Assembly: GCA_013396525.1 (NCBI GenBank)
Contig: VWYX01000257.1
Span: forward strand, 496,001-560,000
Direction of reading: 5' to 3'
Length of the DNA: 64,000 nucleotides
From: Chaetorhynchus papuensis
Taxonomy: Eukaryota; Chordata; Aves; Passeriformes; Rhipiduridae
Each line of letters begins with the position of its first letter. Position 1 is the first letter of the stretch. Under the pieces are notes generated by a model. The model worked only from the letters and a program-made list of their open reading frames with translations. It ran no database searches and was not told the DNA's origin. A program made the translations under genes and the position numbers. Below are positions 35,691-49,603 of the stretch, piece after piece.

Positions 35691-38600
35691 TGTAGTTTTT
35701 ATCAAGGTAATTAATCTTTAGTTATCTTTGGACAACCTTCCCCTCTTCTTCCCACTCTCACTAGACAGGAGGTGATCCATCTTTGGCTTGTCATTCTTGT
35801 GGCATCTTGCTGTGATTCTCCACTTTGAGGACCAGAGTATTGGATCACAAACACTGAAGCCAGGTGATGCAAAGTCCTGAGCTCACACAAACCCACTCTA
35901 AAACTTCAAGTGTCTGTAAAAATGTGAAGGTTGACTCTGTCCTAGAGAATTTGATATTGGATCAGGTTATTATCAAGCTACTTTTGACTCCTTGCGGAAT
36001 GAAGCATTCTTTGGCCTCCTATAGACAGTATGAAAAATAACAGCCATTATAAAAGAGGCTGTATCAAGTGCTATGGTAGTGTCATGGAAATGCAGTGCTT
36101 TATTCATGCTTGATCTGTATTAAATCCAAATGGAAAAGTGATCCACTATGCACAAATTTGGAACAAGATCTAAGGCTTCTCCTGGTCAAGGGAAATACTC
36201 CAATGAAGGACCAGGACGCGTCTTACACTCATTATAATAACATATAGTTTTACTTAATTACACCTCTGTTTAGTTAAAATATCCCATTCATTGTTTTTCC
36301 CAGGACTTTTAAGGGTAGAAGACAAGATAGAAATCGATCCTTCTGAACTAATGGATCTAGATACTACATGGTATTTGGCTATTGCACTATTGTGGCTATA
36401 TAACTTGAATATTTTGGGTTGAAGCAATTTTAAACCACATACTAGTGCTGCACAGCATTAGAATTTTTTCTCCATCATCTGGAATTCAGAACTAGTCTGC
36501 CCAATTTTTCAAGTCATACAAATTTACTAAAATAAAAAATACGGGAATAAATACAGAATTTCAATGAAAGTTTAATTGTTCTGACAACAGTTATACAACT
36601 GTAGCAGTACATTTTCTATAGGTAAGATTGAACCAATTAGATTGCATATTTAACTAAAGTAAAAACCAGTGTATTCTAGTGAAGTAATCACAAAACTGGG
36701 AGACGTGCCCCAGCTTCAGCAGAGTAAATGAAAATGTAATATTCTGCCACTTAGTAGTCAATTAAGTAACCACAGGTACTTTTTACTTTACAGTTACTCC
36801 CAGTCGGTGTCTGGAAGGTGAGTAGAAATGGATTTGTAATTGTAAAAGGCTTTTGCCACAGTGGGGAGCAATCCAATGTGGCTATCTGAAAGCAGAAGAA
36901 GTATTCACAAGAGCAAAAAGCTTGATGCTGCTGTTTGTGGTTTTTTAATTTTAATTTCTTTTAAAGTACTTAGAAGAAACACCGCAAAACATCAGATGGC
37001 AAGACACTTCTTCACTAAGAAGAAATGTGTAACTTTAAAAAATACATTGTCTGGAACACCTGGTATTTGGGATACTAGGTACATGTACCAGGGTGTCTTT
37101 GTAGGTAGATAGATAGTTTTGTGACCAGTTCCATACAGCTCTTTAAACCTGCTGAATCGAGACAAATGCAAAGGCAGGACACATACTCTTATAAAAACAT
37201 CAACAGCAGCTCCAGTCTCCAAGAAAAACCAGGCTGATGAATGTTCTTCCTTCATCATTATTTCACTGTGCAGCACAACTAGCTGACTGCATAGTGATGA
37301 TTTCCAAACCACTTTTTGCTGTAATTCCTGTCATTCTACATCAAATAACTTTGCATATCAAGAAGGTCTCTGTAATCTCTGAAGGTATTTTTTCACTGAG
37401 ACTTCATTCAAGCTTGATCTCTCTATGCCATTCACCCATTCATTTAAAGCTACCCAGAGAGCAAGTTTTGCAGTTCTATTGCTTTCCACAAGTTTAGAGA
37501 AAGAATAAGAGCTGCCTTTGATGGCCTTACTGCACTCCTTTGTATAATGTAAGCTTTTTCCACACTTCTACAATGTCCTCAGTTTTCCTTTTTATACCAT
37601 TTATTCCTCTGATCCTCAAACATATCTGTTGGAAGAACTAGCAGATTCATACCAGGATACGGAATATATATTTTTAATTCTTGATTAACCAAAACCTTTA
37701 TCACACTCTCAAAATGATTTGCATCTGAGGATGCTGGGATAGACTTCCCTGGAGTGATTTTGAAATACACAAAGAATGTTTTATAACAGTAAATACAGTG
37801 CTTCTTACAGGCAACTCCTCTCCAGGTTAAACATTCACACTGTCTGGATGGACTGCAGTCTATGTTCACAGATTTATGTGTATTTTTCACCCATTTTGCA
37901 CAGTATGGTCTTCTGAAAGTTCACTTGGCAAGAAACAGTTTTTGCTAAGTATAAAGTGTGAAATCTGGCAATAAAGTTTTAAATTAAACCCAGCATTTTT
38001 CAGCCTACATATTCTGGCAACTGCTGTCTTACTAAACAATATCAATTTCTAGCCAGTATTATGTGTAGTCTTACAGCCATGTCCACCACCAATTTTTCAG
38101 AGTAACATACTCACAGCTACTGAGATACCAGGTATCACAACGCAGCAACGGATGGGCAGGGATGACTACAACACCTCTGTTGAAGATATGGAGAATGTGG
38201 CCCAGAAGAAAGAATAAATTGAAAAAGAACGAGTAAAATGACATGATTATCTTCCAAATGTATTGCCCATTGGATAAGTGTCTTGTGAGAGTAAATACAC
38301 CTGGGGGAATCCTGGCCAAGTCACCATTAAGGTAAGTGATGCTCACTCCTGTTGGCAGAAGGGATTCTGTCTTGGGAGACAGTTCTCAGCCCTGACATTT
38401 CCAGGCATGAACAGATGGATCAGTGTAGACTGAACCTCTTTACTATATATAGAAAGAAGATAATATACATCTGAGTACTTAAATGCTCTCTTTTTGAGTA
38501 CAAATCAGTTACAGGATTGTGTAAATCGATTACTTAGTCTACAAGTTAAAACTGATTGTGTTGGAAGTTATCTATACTATGTGTAGCCTTGGACTCCTAA

Positions 38601-41600
38601 CTTTTGTCCTAATATGGATATGAGGTGGATCGTTCAGACTCCTGCACTGATGAAAACCACTGGGACCTCCAGCACTGCATTCTTCCAGAATCAAATATGG
38701 GGCTGTGCTCCCTCAATGACCATTTCCCAGTACCCCCAGAGGCGAAGAAGCGCCCTCCGCAGAGTGCACCAGGACTCTCTTTAAAAATAGCATCCAGTTC
38801 CCATAGTTCTCAAAGGGAATGAAGCCACTGTTGCCCCCAGGCCTCTATTTTGACAGTTCTGTGGCCGGTGGGTGGGCTGGGCCTGCCCGTGTGGCAGGGC
38901 AGTGACCTCAGTCCATCAGGAACAACAGCACGGGCCTAGCAAATGGCAGAACAAAACAAATCAGCCTGCACTCTCAGGAAGAACAGGATGTGCTGGCATT
39001 GTGGAAGGGATTAATTATTCATTAGGTTCCTCACAGGTGACTTTATGTACTGCCTCTGCTAAGCTTTCAGTTCCAGCAGAAAATGAAGTAATTCAGCAAG
39101 GAGTTTGACTACTGGTGCTAAGTAAGTATTTTAAAAGGCAACCTATGGTAGCATATTTGCTAAAAGGTGAGAAATTAGGATAAGAGATATGCAATGATAT
39201 GTGAGGCTATAGGAATGTAGAATAAAGGAGAGAATTTCCACATACATAACAAAAGATGTGTGTTTTTCACACATGAAAGGAATTTCCACTTCAACCTGGC
39301 CACTTACTGCAAGTGCAGCTAGATCTCTTGCTGTTTGCATAACCCAGCTCCTTCTCCCAGCTCACTCTGCTGCTCACTCAAACACAGTCAGTTTTTTGTG
39401 CTGATTGAAGCATTTTTTCCTTTCAACACTGTTCATCCTTCTGTCTTTTATGGGAACATTCACTGAAGTGAATGGTGTGGAGGGTGCTAGTGTATAACCC
39501 ATGCCAGAGATAATAGCTTCAGCCCTCAGTGTATTTTGGTATTTTGACGAGCCATCTCCCCACCATCCAAGCACTCTCTCTCAGGCATCTCCCACGAACA
39601 TCAGAAGCATGAAGCAGTGATGGTGATGTTGCCATGCTGTTGAATGAAGACTTTCATCCTGCCAATGCACTTATTCTGTGGTTTGGCACATCCTGGTTTC
39701 TCACATTGCTCACGCATCTTCTTTCTTCTTTCCTTCCACATAAAGGCAGATTATGTTGCATTTGGTTTTCTATTGTCTGTGTTCTAGACTTGGCTTTTTT
39801 TGTCTTGATGGGTGGGCTGGATGTCACCGTTCTCCAGTTATTTTCCTTTTTGTTCCTATTATTGACCTATATCTGTAGCTTCCTTATATTACCCATATGA
39901 CAATGCAGCTTGGAAAGGTTGCTATTCTTCAGTGTAACAAAGTGATGGTTGTACTCACCAAATGCTTAATTGTGTGTACCTAATATCAGATCTTTTCCTC
40001 TTATTATAGCAGAAAGTCTCCTTTGCCTTATCTTCTCTTAATTCAAACATAATCTTCATTCTTCTTTTTCTGTTCTTAATTGAAAGTAGGGAATCTGTTC
40101 TCTAGTCAGTCAACTGGTTACCAAACCAAAGCTAATCAAAGCTAATTAGTTTAGTCCCTGAAAGAATGCACCTTGATGGTTCAAAATTGATTAACAGCAC
40201 TCCAGCTCTCAGCTTCTCATATTCAGTCTTGCAGCTGTCTGTATGGCCAGTTTTGCCTGTGCTCAAATTCTTCCCAGTGCAAAACCATTTACATTCCATG
40301 CAATGCATGGTAGTACCTTGCCTAAGTGTGGCCACCAGCCAAGTTTAGGTGACCTAGTTCAGGACCAAATCATATAAAGATCCCACTTGGTTAAATAAGG
40401 AAGCAAAAGTGAAAATAAACACAAGGAGGTGATTATTTCTTTTTTTTTTTTTTTTTGAGCCATGAGAAATACTGAGAAAGAATACTTCTTTTTGACACAA
40501 AGAGCTCAGGCAGAAGTAATCAAGTTACTGAGATATTATAAGCAACCTTCTCTCACCAGACCTATTTTCTATACACAGGCTCAGAGATAGCTCAGAGATC
40601 ACTTCACACTTGGACCCCAGGCAGTCTATTCTCTCTTCCTGTCAACCTGGCCTCTCCATTTTAGGGCTTCACTGAAACCTGATGTGTCTTAGAATGTTTG
40701 TGTACATGTCTGAGGACTCTCTCCTTGCTGTTCTGCATTCATCACACTCAGCATAGTGTGTCAGGACCGGGCTAGATTAAGAAAAATTATCTCAAGTGTT
40801 CTGGCTGCAGTTCTCCATAGAGTATGCACCAAATAAGTTTATCTGCAAAAAGCTGAATTAGTGACTTTTTGTGACCTTACAGTTCCAGGTTTGATTACAT
40901 CTAGAGGAATTGGACGCAGGACATTCCAAGACCCTGGGTTCCAGGTGCTTCTGCATCATCACAGTTTTTTCAAATGTCATGCCATTTCCCACATGTACTA
41001 ACAGAGGCATTCATTCCTAGCCCAGCTAGGCTCAGGCACATGGGTCCCTCTGTGCAAACACTGTGAGCTGCTGGGTTTGCATGTGGTCTGCTTTGTACAT
41101 GGCAAAGTAGGTTGCATGGAGGATGCCTCTGTGAGCACCAGATGATCATGTGAGCAGATTTGCAGAGTCAATGTATGTGTATCTGGCTTTAAGGTTGTTT
41201 ATTTTTTTCTTTCTGGTCATGTTCCTACATTTAGTCCCTTGCCTTATAAAAAAAAAATGACCACAGTGTCCCAATTTTTCTCAGAATTGGAACATCTAAT
41301 GAACATCACTTGCTTTGGGGATTTGTCCTGCTCACATTTCTGCTACAGCATTCTGGGATTCTGTGTGTGATAATACACTAATAATCCTGGGAATTTATAC
41401 TTGAAGAATTTCTTTCATTTGAGATTTCAGAGTGCTTAAAAGTTAATTCATATTACATTGCATTACCCATGTGAACTAAGTAAACATTTTCCCCAGTGCA
41501 GAAACTGAGATATGATGAAGGTCAGGACTTTGTAGGCTGTATGTCTCATAGACACCTGCATAAAAAATGGCCTTATTTTGGAAGGTCGTAAATACTGAAG

Positions 41601-44600
41601 GCTTCTACTGATTTTAGCCTCTAGCTTTTGAAAACACTGACTTAAATAAATTGACCTGAGTCACAGGATGATGTGTTAAATGTGTACACATCAAATATCT
41701 GCCTTTGGTCTGACATTCAAACAGAAACCCTTTTAAAATTCCCTTTACAGTCCTTAATATTAGGAAAAAATATATCAGGAAAAAAAAAGCAACCCACCAC
41801 AACCCAAACCAAATAGGATCTTATGTACGTGTCTCATCTAGAAACTGGTAAAAGGTGTTGTTATGTCTTAAATTTCTATATGGGAGAGTACAATTTCTAA
41901 CAGATTTCTTCATTGCTGAGCAACAAATCAATCTTGCTACGCTACAGATTTAACCAGTGCAGGAACTGTCATACAGTGTGAGGAGCACCACCAGGACCCG
42001 TGGGAGCAGCTTATTCCAGCCTGTAACTAATCAGTCACTGGTGCAGGGAAGCACTCAGGGCAGTAGTTCCCTGCTACTAGGCTTAAACAGGATTCCAACA
42101 GGAATAGTAGCTGTCTGGTTGGTAGAGAGCTGTCTTTAAGTGTAAGATGTTTTCTTTGAGACCTCTCTATCACTGCAAGGCTGCCTGACCTTCAGGCATG
42201 TACAGCAGTTTACTGTATTTGTTTGCTGAATGAGCTAAACTGCCCTTGAATTTACTCTGGGATTAGAGCTTGTTTGAGAGATTAACTGGGGAGCCTGTGG
42301 CCTTCTTTATTCTGGTCTGAAAAGAGATAAAGTGGACTATATCACACAACTTTGGACTACAACTTTGGGCAAAAAAAGTGGGTATATATTTAAAGTTTTT
42401 GCTAACATTTTATTGTTAATTTTACTATCATGATTCAGTGTGTTACATTCATCAACTCCCTGCTTGGTAGCTGAGCTACTTCCTTGACAAGGTAACTTTA
42501 CCTTAATCCAAAGATGAGCTGGGAGCATGAAATACGTGCTCAGGTCTCATTTACTCCAGGCTACAATTTCAGCTCAAACCCACTTTGATGAACAGCATAC
42601 TGGAAAGCTGTTCTGAAACTTACCTGAAAGATGGCTGGCATTGGGATAGAAAACCCTTAAGCTGTAGCAGGATCTCCTCAAATGCCTCAGGTGAGGTTTT
42701 TACATGGACAGGCTCTGTCATGTTCATGAAGGTGGGCACATCCAAATTCCAGACATGGAAAGAGCTAGTACTTCAGGGAGTACTTCTTCCCTCCCTCAGG
42801 TAACAGGAAGCCTCTAACAGGTGCTGTTTGAGATGAGGCTGGAATGGTAATACCACATTTATTAACCACCAATGCTTGCTTAAACATCCTTTCTCTTGCT
42901 TCTCTTCTCCCTCTCCCTTTATTCTTTCAGATGGATTAGTTCCCCCATCACATTCACATGTGGCTGTATAAGCAGCAGTGTAATGTGTCAAAAAAACCCT
43001 GCAGTAAGAAACAAGACAGGGACAGTAAAAAATGTCAGGTGAAAGAATGGAACAGAGACTCTACAGAGCAGTGTAAGTGGTGCTGCTGGGCATGGCCACA
43101 CTCACAAAAACTAGATTCCCAGAGTTTTGGGGGGAAAAAAAAATCTAAAAATGTTTAACACCTGATCTATATGTAGTATAATTTTACACATGCACCTGAA
43201 TTGACAAATACTGAATAGAAACTATTAGCAAGTTCAAAACAGCTTAATGCCATGTTAAGTAACACGAAATTATACTTAATTTTCTGATACCAGTTTTAAT
43301 TTATCAACTTTGAGGTTATATATTTTGCATTACTTTTGTTGGTTCATTTTTTAAACAGTAAAACTGTACATCTGCTTCCTACATTTACTTCCTAGACAGG
43401 TCAACAGTTTTCTCTTAAACATTTGGCACCAGCTACCTGTCAAAAATAGTACAATGAATGAGACAGGCCTTGAGGTTTCTCTAATGTGGCAGTTCCTGAA
43501 TTCCTGCATGCTACACTACAGACAAACCACATTCATCTTAAAAAAAATTTAANNNNNNNNNNNNNNNNNNNNTTAAAAAAAAAAATTAAAATTGAAGTTA
43601 AGTATTCAAAAAAGTGTCAAAACAATATTCCAATTCATTTTTTCATTGTTTCCTAATTTTCTGTTAGGTAAATTTTTTAAGTTATTGAGTTTTCAGGATG
43701 GTAAAATATTTTGACCTGTAGAAAATGCTCAAAGATTATAAATACTATTTCTTCTCTAGCTATAAGAGTGATTGACAGATATGAGTGAAATCAAAGAGGT
43801 TTAGGTAAAAGTATTAGATAAACTCCTGAAAATTGAGTTCACACATTCCTAATTCAGTTTAAATTTCTTCCCTTGACAAATACAAAATTCAATGCTGGAA
43901 CTGGAAAGCAAAAATAAAGACCACAGAGAAATGTCTCATACCTTTTCAGATCACAGACACTGTACAGAACTATGTACAGCAACATTTTCAGCCCCAGTGG
44001 CATTGTGGAAGAGTAAGTCAATTCACAGAGAAATAGTCTTATGTCCCAATCTGAAAGGAAAACCAAAAGAAAAATTACTGCACAAATAAGGAGCATGTAA
44101 GAAAATTTACAGAATGCATTAGCTTAACTGGAGAGGATACAAATAATCAAATGCAAGAAATATATTTTGCTACAGATTGTAAAAGAGATGATTTGGAGTA
44201 AAAGAGAACAAAACCCCCAACCATTGGCCATCTACCATATTCTACTGGCTCCCCAAGTGAAGCTCTACTGCCTGATGTGCTGACAGGACACCAAAGGATT
44301 GTTTAGAGATAAATTGAGGGCTGAATATATTTCGGGAATAATTCCTTAAGTCTCTGACTTCCTGCTTGCCTTAGTACTTTACTGTCACTCTTGTACAGAA
44401 AAGGTAAAGACAATATGCTGAAAAATATTCAAAAAGGAGTGCATTGTATACATTGGTTATATTAGTGGAGAAAGTAGCTTTGGAAAAGTCAGGTAACCTT
44501 TGTTGAGCCTAAATGTCCATCTGACAAGTACCTTCACAGACAAATATATTTTCATGTATTTTCTGCCCTTGTTTCCTTGAGACCGATGTTGTTTCAAAGA

Positions 44601-44957
44601 ATACTACTGACTACTCAAACATGGATAATTCCAAAATACAGGTCTTCAGTCCCATTAAAAAATCTATTAATATGGCATGAATTTAGGTGACTACTAACCA
44701 TATTAGGTTAGGTTGTACAGATTTTATAAATGTGATTCATGTACATTTCAATCAATGTAAAAATAATGAAAGAATGTTGCTGAATTCTGCTAGTGTTAAG
44801 AAAAGACAACAGAGAAAGGCAACTTTCCCACCAGGTTTAAAAATAGAAAATCCGAGTCGTGCTGTCCATCTGGAACGAGAGAGACGATATTATTGTAGGT
44901 TTGTCATGTTTATTTCCACTTGAATTATTCTGTTAAAGTGATAATTCCAGTATTTGT
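35691..44957. other. no gene seen
   Basis: AT-rich intergenic DNA without a gene I can support. Open frames (for example 37579-37890 minus, 38625-38822 plus and 39634-39900 plus) show no recognisable domain. A T-run at about 40439-40456 and a small GATA-type run near 37104-37116 are simple repeats. Confidence 0.4.
43553..43572. other. assembly gap (20 N)
   Basis: Unknown bases flanked on both sides by long A/T homopolymer runs, probably a collapsed simple repeat. Confidence 1.
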
Positions 44958-44972
44958 CACCAGATGGCACTG
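44958..44972 (+). promoter_or_regulatory. CTCF-like motif
   Basis: CACCAGATGGCACTG agrees well with the CTCF core (CCASYAGRKGGCRS type) in forward orientation. It lies about 5 kb upstream of the PSPC1 start, in a patch that is less AT-rich than its surroundings. Occupancy cannot be judged from sequence. Confidence 0.4.
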
Positions 44973-46208
44973 CAACGACACGATCCCGTAACCACTCCTC
45001 GTACTCCATTAGTGGCCTAATGAGGTCATCCCCAGGCAATCACAAAGAATGCTTGACTATTTCAGATGGCATTAAGCCCCTCTTCCTCCACTCCGTTATG
45101 TTTGCACCATCAGGCTTGCTGGCACAGCTATGACAGTTTTTAATATTCTTAGCTAACTGGACTTTGTAAGAAAAGCTCAGTAGTGGAGAACCAATACCTA
45201 CCCTAAAGTTAATTTGCCCGCATATTGCCATGAGCAATACTGAAGGCAAACCCTGTCTTTAACGGCAAGAGATTAAGCTCCCGTGCCAGGCCATGCACAG
45301 AGGTTTGCCTCAGTTCCCTGGCCTTGCAGTTCTGGGTAGGATCCCAGCCTTACGCTGTCCTATCTGCCTATCTCATTCCCTGCTCCTTCAGTGCAGAATT
45401 TTATGTTTTCCCTTGGTTTCTCGAACGGAGCATCCTCTTCCATGCCCTAATTTGCCTCTCAGTTCTAGTACTCCCTGATACATTCTGTCATGTCCTACCA
45501 CTGCAGCTTGAATTGCAAGTACCAATCCTAACCGTGACTCATTGCAGATTTTCGGAAGTAAAAGGAAATAAACCTGGGAGTCCAGAGGTGTGTTGAGCAC
45601 TGAGCTACAGTTGCCTTTTGAGAAGTCAGTTTCAACACTATCACAGCACCGGAGTGCTGGCATCTGAGCAATCACACTGAAGTTGAGCAGGGCTAACTAC
45701 AAATAGTTTCAGATTTTTCTTTGCAGATCAAGATGTGTACCATTTTCAATTTTGCAGCATAAAAAGCTCTCATGGTTTCCTTTTAGAGGTCTGATGCATT
45801 CCTGGTATTCAGCAAGATGCTGATATTTGGTAGGAAAATAATGCTATGATATAGAAAATTAAAGGCTAGGACAGTTCCTTCTGACTATCTCACGTCACAT
45901 GGCGGGATGGTGTGTGTTTTGGAAATACAGCCAAATCTCTTGATAGCCTGAGCACTTTAGCATACACCAAACATAACCAATCTCTGTAGCAGACAAAATG
46001 AAAAATACTGCTGCTTTTCACAATTCTGTTCCTTTTTTTTTGCCAATAAATGTTATTCTCAATAAGGGAACAGTGATTGTACTATCGATACTCATGCATA
46101 TGCAGAATATTGTATTTATGCTAGTAAATTTAAATACAAAACCATCTGTGAGATGATAATCCAAAACAATACACGAGTAAGAAAGGAGAGTCTGGCAGTA
46201 CATGTAAA
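44973..46208. other. no gene seen
   Basis: Intergenic, with open frames at 45293-45675 on both strands that overlap each other and show no recognisable domain. Confidence 0.4.
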
Positions 46209-46940
46209 GACTGAAATGAAATGACATGAAATGAAATGAAATGACAGGAAAGGAAATATAATGACATGAAATGAAATTGCAAAACCCAAAAATTTCTTAA
46301 ATGGAGTGAAAACAGTGAAACGGAATTGGGATGAAAGGAAGTGCATTGAAATGAGCTGAAACTTCACAAAATTATTTTCATTGAAAACTTGAGATTTCAT
46401 TTCCTTTCATGAAATGAAGGATTTTCATCACGGCAGGGCACCAAGATTACTCACTCTTCACTTTTTGAATCCGGGCCACCCAGGCTGATGGGGATCTCAG
46501 GAGCAGCAACAAGCTGCCCTCAGGGTTTGGGTTCATGTCAGCCGCAGCCCCAAGCTTGTTAAAAGGTTAGTGTGAAAAAAAAGGAAATTCTGAAATGAAG
46601 TGAAAACAAATAAATGGAATACAGTGATATGAAGTGCAGTGAAATGAGCCAAAACTTCATGAAACTATACTGAAATCTTGATATTTAATTTCCTTTCATG
46701 AAATGAGGGATTTTCATTTCATGAAAGGAAATTAAATGAGAAATCAAGGAGTGAAGTGAAATGAAAAGACAAGAAAGGAAATATAATGACATGAAATGAA
46801 ATTGAAAAAACAAAAAATTCTGAAATTAAGTGAAAACAATGAAATGGAATGGAAAGAAAGGAAGTGCAGCGAAATGGGCTGTAACTTCATGAAATGATTT
46901 TCATTGAAATCTTGAGATTTCATTTCCTTTCATGAAATGA
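46209..46940. repeat. GAAATGA-rich repeat with about 170-bp units
   Basis: Three diverged units can be traced: about 46252-46419, 46583-46709 (partial) and 46777-46940. Each runs from GGAAAT-type sequence, through GTGAAAAC and GGAAGTGCA, to an end resembling TTTCCTTTCATGAAATGA. A 160-bp unrelated GC-richer stretch (about 46425-46580) separates units one and two. The units are studded with GAAAT pentamers and form hairpins with their own ends. Confidence 0.8.
46683..46737. repeat. perfect 24-bp inverted repeat
   Basis: The left arm 46683-46706 and right arm 46714-46737 are exact reverse complements with a 7-base spacer. They sit at the end of the second GAAATGA unit, so the stretch can fold into a long hairpin. 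Confidence 0.95.
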
Positions 46941-49007
46941 AGAAGTCATGATGGTTTTAAGGTCTTTAAATAAATTCCAAGTCAAACTAAACTTTGTTAG
47001 TCAAAATCAAGGCTGTCTGTTGTGGCCTTTCAAATGCCAAGTTGAGTAAATTCAGGCTTCCATGTAACCCTTCAGAAATTACAGAATGAATGCAAATTAC
47101 CATGTGATTGTAACTGTTTTTCCCCCACTCTTCTGAAATTATTCATGTAGTTCAACTGCATTCAAAATATTAAATATAACAATTCTAAACTTACGGAGAG
47201 TGTCTGCAACAGCCTAGGATATCTCTATCCATGATATGAATTGGATTTAGTAAGCCATAAAGATTTCTGTTTGTTTATAAACAACTGTTTCAGGATGTTT
47301 ATAACAGAAGGAAAACATTGGAACAAGAATTTTAAGGGACCATTTTTTCTCCTTTCAAAATATTTATTGGTTAACTGGTGGCAGCAGGTGTAGCAGTCAC
47401 CAAGCCACGAAGACTCTGGGCACTTAGGGAGATAAACCGTCTGGGGCTCTTCTATGAGTGAGTAAATTGTGATGTGTAAATGAAGGTGAGGAAGTGACTG
47501 AACACAGCAGATACCAGGTTCTTTTTGTATGTTACCCTTAAATGTTTGACTGTAGGGCATGTGCAAATAGCTCCTTCTCAAAAATGCTAAAAGAAGTACA
47601 AGCATTATGGTTGTACTGTGAATCTGACTAATTAAGATAATGTATGGATCCATGAGCACATTAAGTATATATATACTTTTAGATATATTTCCTTGTTTCT
47701 AGAAGGTGGAATTTTGCTGTTCTATTTTACTGAACTATCTTTTTTTATTGAGATATTGAGCTATTGCTACAGTTAAGGAAAAGTAAAAATAGCATGGAAT
47801 TTGTAAACACTCCTTGCTCTTCCTACTGACCTTTTTATAGTACACAGGAAATTGTGGTTGTGTATTTAAATGGTTGCAGCTTTTACTACTACCCTGATTT
47901 GGAAATCTCTGTTTGAAAACCATGACAGTTTTATTACACTACATTAGTAAAAACTTAACAACCAGACTACTTTGCATCTCCTTTTTCCCATCTACTGATG
48001 AGTACACATCTACAGTGTATAGTTACATCATTTCTAACACGTATTTCACTCCCTTTTCATGCTTACCCGTTTTAGAAAGTTATTGGTTTGCTCTAAGTTG
48101 CTTCCTTTTTAAACACTTGTGTCTTAACACTTGTTATTGAATCCTAAATGTACTAAAAACCATTGTTCTTTGGACAGTCAAGATGATTAAGCTTTAGGGA
48201 TCCAATACTGTTACTCTAGTGCTTCCATCATGTTCCTACACTACCCAACTTCCTGCCTTTGCTGTGAGTAGATATCCTTCCCCTATCATCTGCGTTTTCT
48301 GAATTTCAGAGGTTGAAATCTGTGTTTAGCTTGATGCCCTACACCCACAAGTCTGCTTCAGAAAGATAAGAACTTGTGTCTTCTCAAGGTCCTTGAACAA
48401 GCTCAGAGATAAGAAGAAAGGGACTGAGATCTTTGTTGTACATTTAGTGTTACAACGAGACAGAGGAATTCAAAATATTCCTCAATAGACAAAGAAACCC
48501 CCAAGCAACACATTCATGCCTGTTGTAGAATTAATTTGTTCTTGAATATCATGCTTGATATTGCTTTTTTCCAAAGAGCAGTATATGCCACACACTAGCT
48601 GAAGTAACTACTAACCTCATAAGATAGTCTGGACTTTTTCAGTGCTAGAAATGAAACAAATAATTCTGAGAAACCATGCACTAGTTGTGCTGCTGGTTGA
48701 AACACAAACCAGACCAAGCAGCTGGGCATCTGTCAGGAGAGCAAACCACAGGCTTGTGCTGAAGATGAGGGAGATCCATAGTTTTTGCTACAAGAAGGGG
48801 TGCCCGAGGAAGGAAATGTTTGACTTCACTTCTCCCAGAAGAAAGTCATTCCCTTTATAATTGAAAGCTGTTGCTCTGTAAGAAATTGTCCTGAAAGCAG
48901 TGTAGTAAGGCCTCTCTTCACTCATATTTGTCTCCCACACCTGCCTTGGTGAATGCTTTTTCTGCCCTCTCTGTCCATGCTGCGCCGCAGTACCCGGACA
49001 GTCTTTC
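46941..49007. other. no gene seen
   Basis: AT-rich intergenic DNA up to the CR1. A 144-codon minus-strand open frame (47225-47659) has no recognisable domain. Confidence 0.4.
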
Positions 49008-49603
49008 CTGGCTTGTATCAGCAATGGTGTGGCCAGCAGGAGCAGGGCAGTGACCGTCTCCCTGTACTCGGCACTGCTGAGGCCACACCTCGAGTGCTGT
49101 GCCCAGTTCTGGGCCCCCGAATCCAGGAATGACACTGAGAAGCTGGAATGAGTCCAGCGAGGGCGAGGGAGCTGGGGAAGGGTCTGGAGCACAAGTCCTG
49201 TGAGGAGCAGCTGAGGGAGCTGGGGGTGTTTAGCCTGGAGAAAAGGAGGCTCAGGGGGGACCTGATTACTCTCTACAGCTGCCTGAAAAGAGGGTGTAGC
49301 CAGGTGGGGGTTGGCCTCTTCTCCCAAGCAATAGGTGATAGGATAAGAGGACATAGCCTCAAGTTGCACCAGGGCAGGTTTAGGTCGTACATCAGGAAAA
49401 ATCTCTTCACAAAAAGGGTAATTAGACATTGGAATGGACTATCCAGGGTGGTGGTGGAGTCACTGTCTGTGGAGGTGTGTGAGGAAAGACTGGACGTGAC
49501 ACTCAGTGCCATGCTCTACCTGACAAGGTGGTGTTCAGGCACAGGTTGCAGTCGATGATCTCAAGAGGTGTTCTCCTACCTGATTGATTCCGTGGTTCTG
49601 TGA
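49008..49603 (+). mobile_element. CR1 LINE immediately upstream of PSPC1
   Basis: Sense CR1, about 600 bp of its 3' end. It starts near TTGTATCAGCAATGGTGTGG, passes the ORF2 end (a frame at 49148-49558 shows RELGVFSLEKRRLRG), and ends with a tail resembling TGATTCCGTGGTTCTGTGA. It looks relatively young, because ORF2 stays open for more than 100 codons. Its tail abuts the PSPC1 CpG island. Confidence 0.94.

Noticed and set aside
38625..39108. Possible small gene at 38.6-39.1 kb
   Set aside because: The region is somewhat GC-richer and has two short frames, but no domain, splice pair or polyadenylation context could be supported.
46116..46400. 94-codon minus-strand Phe-rich frame
   Set aside because: It is a translation of the GAAATGA repeat.
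49148..49558. 136-codon plus-strand frame just upstream of PSPC1 as a gene or upstream exon
   Set aside because: It is CR1 ORF2 sequence and shares RELGVFSLEKRRLRG with the 7.6-8.2 kb copy.
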